Positions 9,861 through 18,245 of a stretch of 31,259 nt of DNA are shown piece after piece. Where the stretch lies: NCBI GenBank assembly GCA_016711225.1, contig JADJTK010000043.1, positions 1 through 31,259 on the forward strand. Reading direction: 5' to 3'. This DNA is from Opitutaceae bacterium (lineage in GTDB: Bacteria > Verrucomicrobiota > Verrucomicrobiia > Opitutales > Opitutaceae). Under the pieces are notes generated by a model. The model made no database searches and had not been told where the DNA came from. It saw nothing but the letters and a program-made list of their open reading frames with translations. Numbering within the stretch: the stretch's first letter is position 1; every line of letters starts with the position of its first letter. Made by a program: the position numbers and the translations under genes.

Positions 9861-9920
9861 CTTGGCTCCGATCCCTGGCTACTTTGTCAAGAGTCGCGAC
9901 CTGTCCCCTTCTTCTGAAAC

Positions 9921-9965
9921 GAAAAACCTACGACGTCAAATCGGCCAAAACGCCGACGTCAATTA
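9921..9965 (+). repeat. 57-bp direct repeat, copy 2, left part (split by IS630)
   Basis: The first 45 bases match copy 1 (9804-9848) except one G-to-A change and the final A of the TA. The remaining 12 bases lie beyond the insertion sequence at 11035-11046. Joining the parts through one TA restores a 57-bp unit of the same length as copy 1. Confidence 0.85.
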
Positions 9966-11032
9966 TTGAGCCTCGCCTAATAGACTGACAGATGATCTAG
10001 TGTGGCATGAGCGAAGGACGAGATCATGCCATGATGGAACAACGCCGGTTGAAGGCGGCGGAACTTTTTGCGCAGGGCAAAGGGCCTAGCGAGGTGGCTC
10101 GCCGCTTGGGGGTGAGTCGGCAGTCGGCGCACACTTGGCAGCAGCGCTGGAGCAAAGGCGGCCCCGAGTCCTTACGTAGCGCCGGAGCGGCTGGGCCCAA
10201 GCACAAGCTCAGTGAGGCCCAGCGCGAGGAACTTGCCGCCGCCCTGATCGAAGGGCCCGTGGCCCAGGGCTATATCACCGCGGTGTGGACTCTGCCTCGC
10301 GTTGCCAAACTGATTCGTCAGCGCACTGGTCTGCGCTACCATCCCGGCCACGTCTCGAAGGTGCTCCGCTCCCTTGGATTTAGTTGTCAGCGGCCCAGCC
10401 GTCGGGCGATCGAGCGCGACGAGGAGAACATCGCCCGCTGGAAGCGCGTAGAGTGGCCGAACATCAAAAAAAAGCCCGCCGGGAAGCTCGCACCATCGTC
10501 TTCATCGACGAAAGCGGGCTGAGTACCCGGCCGCATCGGGTGCGCACCTGGGCTCCCCGCGGCCAGACCCCGGTGCTGCACGAATCCTTCAGTTGGGACA
10601 AGTTGTCGGTCATCGCTGGGCTGACCCTGTGGAACTTCTACTTTCGCATCCATGAGGGCAGTATCCGCGGTCCTCAGGCAGCCGAGTTCCTCGAAACGCT
10701 GCTGCGCCACATCCCCGGCAAACTGCTGGTCATTTGGGATGGCGCCGCCATCCACCGCAGCCAGCCAGTGAAGGCAGTGCTGGCCGCCAGCAATGGGCGC
10801 CTGTGGCTGGAGCGCTTGCCCGCCTACGCTCCAGAACTCAATCCAGTCGAGTATCTCTGGGCTCACCTCAAGGAACACCAGATCGCAAACTTGCTCGTCG
10901 AGCACGGCTGGGAGCTGAGCCTACACGCCACCGCCGCACTGCGCCGCATGCGCCGCCGACCTCGCATCATCCGCGCCTGCTGGAAACAGGCCGAACTCGG
11001 CTTCTAGTGTCAGTCTATTAGGCGAGGATCAA
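9966..11032 (+). mobile_element. IS630-family insertion sequence, apparently complete
   Basis: The element is 1067 bp. Counting the flanking TA, its ends form 27-base inverted repeats at 9964-9990 and 11008-11034 that match at 26 of 27 positions; the outer words are TATTGAGCCTCGCC and GGCGAGGATCAATA. TA dinucleotides at 9964-9965 and 11033-11034 are the expected target duplication, since IS630/Tc1 elements insert at TA. It encodes a two-frame transposase (10007-11007). It has inserted into a copy of the 57-bp repeat, and the empty site can be reconstructed exactly. Matching ends, a readable target site and undisturbed frames suggest recent movement and possible activity. Confidence 0.92.
10007..11007 (+). 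CDS. IS630-family transposase made by -1 frameshifting (orfA-orfB)
   Basis: The first frame starts at ATG 10007 and holds the helix-turn-helix region (EVARRLGVSRQSAHTWQQRW, about 27-46) and a winged-helix part ending near WPNIKKK. The second frame covers the catalytic DDE domain: TIVFIDESG (first Asp), VIWDGAAIH (second Asp) and ELNPVEYLW (Glu). They join at a run of eight adenines (10466-10473), where slipping back one base gives the family-like WPNIKKKARREARTIVFIDES. Such A-runs are a known site of programmed -1 frameshifting or transcriptional slippage in IS630 elements, so I read this as natural expression rather than damage. The fused product is about 333 residues, normal for the family. 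The inverted repeats lie 41 bases upstream of the ATG and at the stop codon. Confidence 0.88.
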
Positions 11033-11034
11033 TA

Positions 11035-11046
11035 GGCCCGGCACAG
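11035..11046 (+). repeat. 57-bp direct repeat, copy 2, right part
   Basis: GGCCCGGCACAG completes the 57-bp unit begun at 9921. It directly follows the right TA duplication of the IS630 element. Confidence 0.8.
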
Positions 11047-11164
11047 GCAGCGGCTGGAGGGAGGAAGCAGGGCTCGTGACAGATCGAGGGCTGCGGAGAT
11101 CTCGACGAGACGTGCCGCTTGGTTCCGTTCTTCCGATACCGTGTCAAGATTCAAGACCTGTCCC

Positions 11165-12136
11165 GAATGGCGCTAAGTTAAGGCCATTCTTCGTTGAAGG
11201 ATAACGAGATAGGCGATGAGCTGGCATAGTATCGGCTGCTTGGGCACGCATGAGCAATCCGACGCCTTACCTGCCTGGTTTCTCCCATCGCTTATGTGGT
11301 CGCCGCGCCACCAGCGAGGCCACACGGCTGAGCACCCAAGCCAAGACCCTTGACGGCCTGGCGGCCTTGGTGGCGCGATTCATTCCGGCCGAGGTGTTCG
11401 CTCCCACAGGCGATCAGCGCGAACGGATCTTTCCGCCGTGGGTGACCTTCATCGCCTTCCTCGGGCAGGTGCTCACCCGCGGCAGCGTCTGTCGCGAAGC
11501 GGTGCGGAGGGTGCAGTCGTGGTGCATCGCCAACCGGCAGTCTCCACCTGATGAGAACAGCAGCGGGTACTGCCAGGCTCGCAAACGCCTGACGCTGGAC
11601 AGCCTGCGCGCCGCCCATGAGCAGATCAGCGGCTGGATCCAACGCCATACCGGCGAAGCCCAATGCTGGTGCGGTCGTGCGGTGAAGGTCCTGGACGGTT
11701 GCGGCGTGTAGATGCCGGATACACCGCACAACCACGCCCGCTGGCCGTATGCGGGTGGACAACAGCCCGGTTGCGGATTCCCCACCGCGCAACTGGTCGG
11801 CCTGTTCTGCTTGGCCACCGGGCGGCTGGTGCGCTTCGCGGTCGACTCCTGGAAGGCCCACGAGATCCCGCTGGCCCGCTTGCTGGTGATCTGGATGGAG
11901 CCCGGCGAGATCGTCTTGGCCGACCGCGGCTTCTGCGGCTGGGGACTGCTGGCGCTGCTGCAACGCAAAGGCGTCGATGTCGTGATGCGCGCCCATCAGG
12001 CCCGCAAGCTCAAGGGCGAGCGGATGATCTGGGCCAAACCCCAGCGCCGTACCCAGACTTGGGACAAGGCGCTCTGGGCCGAGCTGCCCGAGCAACTGGC
12101 GGTGCGCATCGTGCGCTACCGGGTGTAGTGCCATTC
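11165..12136 (+). mobile_element. Internally deleted IS4-like element with 11-bp target duplication
   Basis: The outer ends are imperfect inverted repeats: GAATGGCGC at 11165-11173 and GTGCCATTC at 12128-12136 (8 of 9 match). Directly outside them the same 11 bases, AGACCTGTCCC, occur at 11154-11164 and 12137-12147, a size typical of IS4-group target duplications. The enclosed transposase lacks its C-terminal third, so the 972-bp element appears to be a deletion derivative that kept both ends. The target resembles the dispersed motif at 9886-9907, which also contains GACCTGTCCC, so part of the flanking identity could come from that motif rather than from duplication. Confidence 0.6.
11250..12128 (+). 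pseudogene. IS4-family transposase remnant (in-frame stop, C-terminus missing)
   Basis: Two blocks in the same frame, 11250-11711 and 11712-12128, are separated only by a TAG at 11709-11711. Read through, they give KVLDGCGV*MPDTPHNHARW, where relatives usually have a small residue such as Ser before MPDTPxN, so a single substitution probably made the stop. The first catalytic Asp (KVLDG) and the second (IVLADRGFCGWG) are present. The reading ends at RIVRYRV just where the inverted repeat begins. The region with the third catalytic residue (the Y-x2-R-x3-E-x6-K signature) is absent. Intact members are around 430-450 residues; about 292 codons remain. The protein cannot be active, although the ends might be mobilised by a full-length relative elsewhere. 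Confidence 0.8.
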
Positions 12137-12165
12137 AGACCTGTCCCCTTTTGCTGGCCCCCGCG

Positions 12166-13199
12166 TCATGCTCGCGGTTTGTCCCCCGCTTCCCAAACAA
12201 CGTCGCCTTGCGTATTGATGTAAAACTCCGGCCCGATGCGCTTGCTAGTCCGCACCTTGGCAAAGCCACCAACAAAGCTCTCCACATGCCCATATTTGGG
12301 AGGAATAACGATCTTTCCGTTTCTATTCACGAAGCCCCAAAGACGAGCTCGTGCATCCATAACAGCGGCGAGTCCATCGGCGAACGGTTCGGCGAGCGCC
12401 CACTCGCATGGGATGACCTCTTCGCCTGCACGATTTATATAACCAGCAACGATATCCTTTCTCTTCTTGTCCACGCGGTAAACGCAGGCCAACCCTTCGG
12501 AAAAGCCTCTTTCACACGATCTGTAGTGCGTAGATTCAATCACCAGTTGCCCCGCCGCGTCGATAAAGTGAAGAACCTCTTTACCAGGCGTTCCTGTGAG
12601 CACAGCCGCTAAGCCTTCGGCAAAGTCTTTAACCCCAACAAACTGGGCTTTGATTTTCCAGGCCCCATCCATGCTACGAAAACCAAACAACTTTGATTCT
12701 GGAACATAGGCCTTGGCGAGTCCCTCCTTCAGTGAGCTTCCGCCGAGGAGAGCTTATCAATAAGCAATTCACCTTGTTTGCCGATAAGGTGCCACAGACT
12801 TGAGCTGGGCTCGCGCTGAACATAAGCCGCTCCGGCAGAAAACGAATAGGCGCCTATCAAAGTGGGCATTACCGCCCATTCGCCGGCTTCGTTCAGAAAG
12901 CCAAACTTGAAGCTCAATGTTGGGTTGTGCTCATCTGATGCCACCGCTCGCTCCTCGGAAAATGGTTTGAAGGAGGTGAATCGGGGAGGGGTGATGGCAT
13001 GCCCACGGCTGTCCATAACGCCCCAAAGCAAGAGGCCATTCTCCCACCTAGAACCATCGGCGAAAAATGCGCGCTCGTTGTTCAAAACGGACACTCTCAT
13101 ATGCGGGAAGTCCGCGACCAATTTTCCTGCTGAATTCATGTAGCCCGAGCACTCAGCACCAGCAGACGTTTTCCAGTAAACGGGAAAGTAATGGCTCAT
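12166..13199 (-). CDS. WG-repeat protein, candidate immunity partner of the Rhs toxin, split by a frameshift
   Basis: Two adjacent minus-strand frames (13199-12729 and, in another frame, about 12730-12166) together form one WG-repeat protein of about 345 residues. The first part has WG-type units such as LLLWGVMDSRGHAITPPRF and FKFGFLNEAGEWAVMPTL; the second has AGYINRAGEEVIPCEWALAE and LWGFVNRNGKIVIPPKY. The shift is near 12727-12733: the first frame ends SSAEAH-stop, while the next frame reads LKEGLAKAYVPESKLFGFR, the missing part of a repeat, so one lost base explains the break. The ATG at 13199 lies 2 bases beyond the stop of the Rhs gene, a typical toxin-immunity spacing. Base composition is clearly lower in GC than the surroundings. 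WG repeats are usually protein-binding. The immunity role is inferred from position only. Confidence 0.65.
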
Positions 13200-13201
13200 T
13201 T

Positions 13202-14375
13202 TTAAGGGGCGATAAGTCTCGTTAACGGATCGTTCGCGTTGCACAGACGTCCGGCAACTTTGAGTAGCGCGTTTTGAAGTGCTTCCTGAAGGACCTCCCG
13301 CGCCGCTTCGGCAGCCAATCCCTCTACACTTACGGAGCTTAATCCATCGGTGAGCATTTTCAGGATTTCATCGTGACAGGCTTCCGGATGAGGTCCCTTG
13401 TGTCCGGGAACACCGAGCCTATTTGCCCAGTGATTCAGATTGATGCCTGCCTCCTCGAAGAGATCGGAAAACTTCTTACTGAACTGCTTACCTGCTTTGA
13501 AGTTCTTGTTAGTGGCTATGTGGTGAATCGGTCCTTCGCGGATTACGCCCTGCGCCGTGATACAAACCAACTTCTTAACAACCTTTTGGCCTATAACGCG
13601 GACATTCGGGATCGCCATTTGATTCAATCGCGATTGAACATTCTGAACCATACTTAGCTCACCCAGAGAGAAGTATCCGCTCGGATCGATAAAGCTCAGC
13701 GGGCTGGAGTTTGCATAGAGGTACTTGTGCAGGCTGGTGGGATCGGACGGGGCGCCTTCGTAGGTGTCCATCGACCAGAACCGTCCGGAATTGGGATTCA
13801 GGTAACGGGCGCGATTGAAGTAGAGGCTGAGGTCGAAGTCCCACTGCTCGCCGCAGTAGCGGTAAGGGTTGAGGTCTTGGGTTGAGGTTGAGGTGGTACC
13901 AGGGAGCACCCCGAAGGCGTCGTAGGTGTAGGTGGCGGTAATCGCGCCGGCTTCATCGGTCAGCTCGCGCACGCTGCCATGGCCGTCGTACAGATAGTAG
14001 CGAGTAGCGGGTAGCGAGGGTGGTAGTGGCGGAAATCAGATCCGAGCCGTAGGTGTAGGTCTGGACGGTCGTGGCCGCGGGCATAGCGCCATAGGCGGTC
14101 GCGCGCTCTTCGAGGACCTGCGAATACCCCGTCAGGTTGTTGGTATCGACGAGGTAGTAGGTCGCGGAGACCAACTGCGCAGCCCCATCCAGAATCGTTT
14201 TCTGGACGCGATTGCCGTCTGCATCGTAGCTCACGTTGACCTGCGTGCCGTCGGACTTGCGCCGGAGGATGCTGGATACTCCAGCGGGCTTGTCCACAGC
14301 CGCAGCCTGCGCCGGCGCGCCCAAGCCGCCGGCGACGAGCAACAAGAGAATCAGGCGTGGGAGCACAGCCAACAC
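13202..14375 (-). CDS. Short exported Rhs-core protein with HNH/AHH-type nuclease tip, out of frame at a 7-bp tandem repeat
   Basis: The gene starts at GTG 14375 (an in-frame TAG lies just upstream) with a clear signal peptide (LAVLPRLILLLLVAGGLG, APAQAAA). YD-type sequence follows (VNVSYDADGNRVQK, VQTYTYGSDLI). Near 14000 the frame changes; the rest (13972-13202) has the Rhs core (YRYCGEQWDFDLSLYFNRAR, YLNPNSGRFWSMD, LHKYLYANSSPLSFIDPSG). The tip carries GPIHHIATNKNF, AGINLNHWANRLGVPGHKG and HPEACHDEILKML, matching the HNH/endonuclease VII-like toxins with an HH pair (AHH type). The break coincides with three 7-bp units at 13996-14016; with two units the protein reads TRYYLYDGHGSVREL, the normal Rhs wording. 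The reconstructed protein is only about 388 residues, far shorter than usual Rhs proteins. A WG-repeat gene follows after 2 bases. Confidence 0.72.
13996..14016 (+). repeat. Tandem 7-bp repeat (3 units) inside the Rhs coding sequence
   Basis: The units are AGTAGCG, AGTAGCG and GGTAGCG on the plus strand (CGCTACT-type on the coding strand). Seven is not a multiple of three, so gain or loss of a unit switches the downstream Rhs core and nuclease tip in or out of frame. Two units restore the consensus protein; the sequence here has three and is therefore off. Confidence 0.75.
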
Positions 14376-14686
14376 CCCGCCAGCGTGCTAACAACGCCAC
14401 GCCAACACCAGCCGAATACCCCATCGGGCCTGGCCCCTGTTCTGGAGAGTTCCCCCGATGCAGGCGGCGGTGTTGCCGACTGCCCGGGTCGCGTCAGCAA
14501 TGCGGGCGAAGATCTTGTCGGCGCCATCCTTGGCGAAGGGCTCGCCGACTCTAGGGAGAAGGCCAATCCATCGAAGGTCGGATAGAACCCCAAGGGCCAC
14601 GCCCCCAAGTTGGCCCCTCCCCCCGTCGCCAAACGGCGGTTGAGGATTCGCTTGTCTTCGGTTTCTCGCCACGACAGGGTTGCCCC
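14376..14686. promoter_or_regulatory. Divergent intergenic region between the Rhs gene and the surface repeat protein
   Basis: About 310 bases separate the two divergent starts. Minus-strand frames run through it but match nothing I recognise. The signal peptide of the Rhs gene begins soon after an in-frame stop, so the Rhs frame does not extend into this region. Promoters are expected but none is evident by eye. Confidence 0.3.
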
Positions 14687-17600
14687 ATGCTCTTGGATGC
14701 CCTGAACCTCCGGAGCCGGGTGGCTGGTATGGTTGTCGCCTTGGCTCTCTGTCTTTTCGTGCCGGCTCTTCGCGCCCAGACCGCGACGGAGAACCTCTGG
14801 ATCGCGACAGTGCCCGGACAATGGGACGTCGCCGCGAACTGGTCACTCGGCCACGTGCCCTACTCCGTCGAAACCGCCCGCATCAACGGTGGGACAGTAT
14901 CAGCAAACACCGTCGGCTGTGCCGAAATCCTGCTCGATGCCGGCACCCTCACATTGAACCGAGGCCTGAACGCGCCCACGACCACCGTCGCCTTCGGTGC
15001 GACACTAGCCATCGCAGGCGAGGCAAGTCATGCGTTCACCGGCACGCTCACCAACCACGGCGTCGTCCTTTGGCAGGGTGGTTCGATCACCAACGAATCA
15101 GACACGCTCACCGGCTACATCCTCAACGCCCCGGACGGCGTCTTCGACATCCAGTGCGACAGCACCCTTGGTTCCTATCTCAATTTCGACAATCGGGGCT
15201 CACTCTACAAGAGTTTCGGCGCCGCCGACAACTTCACCTTCCTCGGTTCCGCTTTCGTCTCCACCGGCTCCATCTCAGTCCATTCCGGCCGGCTCAATAT
15301 CGACCAACCCGTTTTCCTGAGCGGCAATGCCCACGCCGCTGCTGGATCCAGGCTCCTCTTTCAATCTCCGGGGCCCGCCACCATCGACCTCAACGTTCAG
15401 GGCGACGGCGATACCCTCTTCTCAGGCAACTTCAACGGTACCCTCTCCGGCCGAGCCCGCCTACTCTCCGATCTCCTGGGCGACCTCACCATCGCTCCTG
15501 GCAGCACCGTCTCCCTTGGTGATCCCAACGGCGGCTCACTCCGCCTCACCGGTACCCTCACCAACCACGGGACTCTGCTTTGGCAGTACGGCTCCATCGA
15601 CGGCTTCTCCGATTTTGGCTCAGTCAGTCCCATTATCGGCCATATCCTCAACGCCCCGGACGGCATGTTCGATATCCAGTGCGACAGTTTCGCCGGTTTC
15701 AATCTCACCTTCGACAATCGGGGCTCACTCTACAAGAGTTTCGGCGCCGCCGACAACTTCACCTTCCTCGGTTCCTCTTTCGTCTCCACCGGCTCCATCT
15801 CAGTCCATACCGGCCGGCTCAATATCGACCAACCCGTTTTCCTGAGCGGCAATGCCTACGCCGCCGCTGGATCCAGGCTCCTCTTTCAATCTCCGGGGCC
15901 CGCCACCATCGACCTCAACGCTCAGGGCGACGGCGATACCCTCTTCTCAGGCAACTTCAACGGTACCCTCTCCGGCCGAGCCCGCCTACTCTCCGATCTC
16001 CTGGGCGACCTCACCATCGCTCCTGGCAGCACCGTCTCCCTTGGTGATCCCAACGGCGGCTCACTCCGCCTCACCGGTACCCTCACCAACCACGGGACTC
16101 TGCTTTGGCGTACGGCTCCATCGACGGCTTCTCCGATTTTGGCTCAGTCGGTCCCATTATCGGCCATATCCTCAACGCCCCGGACGGCATGTTCGATATC
16201 CAGTGCGACAGTTTCGCCGGTTTTCAATCTCACCTTCGACAATCGGGGCTCACTCTACAAGGTTTCGGCGCCGCCGACAACTTCACCTTCCTCGGTTCCG
16301 CTTTCGTCTCCACCGGCTCCATCTCAGTCCATTCCGGCCGGCTCAATATCGACCAACCCGTTTTCCTGAGCGGCAATGCCTACGCCGCTGCTGGATCCAG
16401 GCTCCTCTTTCAATCTCCGGGGCCCGCCAGCATCGACCTCAACGTTCAGGGCGACGGCGATACCCTCTTCTCAGGCAACTTCAACGGTACCCTCTCCGGC
16501 CGAGCCCGCCTACTCTCCGATCTCCTGGGCGACCTCACCATCGCTCCTGGCAGCACCGTCTCCCTTGGTGATCCCAACGGCGGCTCACTCCGCCTCACCG
16601 GTACCCTCACCAACCACGGGACTCTGCTTTGGCAGTACGGCTCCATCGACGGCTTCTCCGATTTTGGCTCAGTCGGTCCCATTATCGGCCATATCCTCAA
16701 CGCCCCGGACGGCATGTTCGATATCCAGTGCGACAGTTTCGCCGGTTTCAATCTCACCTTCGACAATCGGGGCTCACTCTACAAGAGTTTCGGCGCCGCC
16801 GACAACTTCACTTTCCTCGGTTCCTCTTTCGTCTCCACCGGCTCCATCTCAGTCCATTCCGGCCGACTCAATATCGACCAACCCGTTTTCCTGAGCGGCA
16901 ATGCCTACGCCGCTGCGGGATCCAGGCTCCTCTTTCAGTCTCCGGGGCCCGCCACCATCGACCTCAACACTCAGGGCGACGGCGACACCCTCTTCTCGGG
17001 CAACTTCAACGGTACCCTCTCCGGCCGAGCCCGCCTACTCTTCAATCTCCTGGGCGACCTCACCATCGCTCCTGGCAGCACCGTCTCCCTCGGTGATCCC
17101 ACCGGCGGCTCACTCCGCCTCACCGGTACCCTCACCAACCACGGGACTCTCATCTGGCAAAGTGGCGACATCGATGGCGATTCCTTCGCCTCCACCACCG
17201 GCCACCTCGTCAACGAAAACGACGGCATCGTCGACCTCTGGTGCGACAAGGCTCTCGGCTCCTACCTCACCTTCGACAACAAGGGATCCATCTACAAGAA
17301 CCAAGACACTTCGACATCCATCAGGTTGTACACTTACGAATTCCGGCCGGATCGAGCTGCGCTCAGGCACCCTCAATTTCTCCCAGAACTTCGAGCAGAC
17401 GGCCGGAACGACCAAGCTGGCCGGTGGCAACATCAGCATCACGGCTCCCACCGGGCTACGCATTGTCGGAGGCGAACTGACCGGCGCCGGCGCCATCATC
17501 GGCCACGTCACCCTTACCGGGGGAAACATCATTCCCGGCGACACCTTGGGATCCCCATTAAGCATCGACGGAAACCTCGAACTCGCCGGAACCGCTATAC

Positions 17601-18049
17601 TAGCCAGCACCGCCCAGGGCACCGCCCCATCCGACTTCGGCCGCATCGTCGTCTCCGGCAACACCGTCCTCACCGGCAATCTCGCCTTCGCCCTCGGCAA
17701 CGGCTTCGTCCCCAGCCTCGGCAATCGATTCCAAGTGCTCAGGAGCGCCTCGATCAGTGGTTCGTTTGCCCAGTCCGTATTCCCAGCGCAACCCACCGCC
17801 ACCGAGTACTTCGTGCGCTATGGCAACGGAGTCGCTGAGATCGTCGTGGGTGTCACCTCGCTGGCGGACTGGAAGGCGCTGCACTTCGGCGTCGAGACCG
17901 ATCCGGCCCTCATCGGCGACAGCGCCGATCCTGATGGTGATGGCATCGCCAACTTACTCGAATACGCCTTCGGTCTCGAGCCCCTCAGCCCCTCGCGTAC
18001 CGGCCTGCCGAGCATGACCGTGCAACCCGTGGTGCAGATGAAGCCGTAA
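14687..18049 (+). CDS. Surface/autotransporter-like repeat protein with LEYAFG C-terminus, carrying four compensating indels
   Basis: ATG 14687 begins a signal peptide (MVVALALCLFVPALRAQ). The body is a beta-strand-rich, Gly/Ser/Thr/Asn-rich chain of the kind that folds into a beta-helix in adhesins and autotransporters. A 175-residue unit (LTNHGTLLWQYGSIDG, ILNAPDGMFDIQCDS, NFTFLGSSFVSTGSISVH, ARLLSDLLGDLTIAPGS) is repeated nearly identically. The last part has WKALHFG, then ADPDGDGIANLLEYAFG, but stops soon afterwards, lacking the final beta domain seen in two other LEYAFG proteins here. Four single-base indels lie at about 16109, 16221, 16261 and 17326; their net effect is zero, and 14687-18049 is exactly 1121 codons, so the ancestral frame was one ORF of 1120 residues. 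As sequenced, translation would fail in the third repeat. No outer-membrane beta-barrel is visible. Confidence 0.72.
15047..17130 (+). repeat. Four tandem ~525-bp coding repeats
   Basis: The word CTCACCAACCACGG recurs near 15047, 15557, 16082, 16606 and 17131, giving units of about 510, 525, 524 and 525 bases. The first is diverged and the last three are almost identical at DNA level, indicating recent tandem expansion or gene conversion. The third unit (16082-16605) holds three of the four frameshifts in the gene. Repeats this long and similar are prone to recombination and to assembly collapse or polishing errors. Confidence 0.88.
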
Positions 18050-18082
18050 TCGAAAAAGCGATACGCGTGAGGGCCTAGTCTC

Positions 18083-18146
18083 CGCGTGGCAGGAGTCTCC
18101 AGACTCATGGGTTTCGCGTGGCAGGAGTCGCCTGACCCATGGGTTC
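18083..18146 (+). repeat. Two tandem 32-bp repeats between convergent genes
   Basis: Copies at 18083-18114 and 18115-18146 both start CGCGTGGCAGGAGTC and end CATGGGTT plus one base; they differ at a handful of positions. The first contains the perfect inverted repeat GAGTCT-CC-AGACTC. The pair lies between the stops of two convergent genes, where it could act as a bidirectional terminator or be a REP-like remnant. Confidence 0.65.
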
Positions 18147-18245
18147 GACTCCGCCGGCGCCCAGGTCCTCATCCAGCCCAAGGCCACGGGGCGGGAGACC
18201 CGTGCCGCTCAGCCACACGGCTCCGGAAACCCCTGCCACTTCGCC

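Noticed and set aside
9754..9988. Small plus-strand frames reading through the 57-bp repeats
   Set aside because: The same repeat is readable in all three frames, a sign of non-coding repeat DNA, and the frames run into the IS630 end.
14388..14846. Minus-strand frame upstream of the Rhs gene, considered as a lost Rhs N-terminus
   Set aside because: It has no YD repeats and overlaps the signal peptide of the divergent repeat protein; the Rhs frame has its own stop just upstream of its signal peptide.
15047..17130. Long repeats considered as a CRISPR array or integron
   Set aside because: Units are about 525 bases, contiguous without spacers, and coding throughout in one frame.
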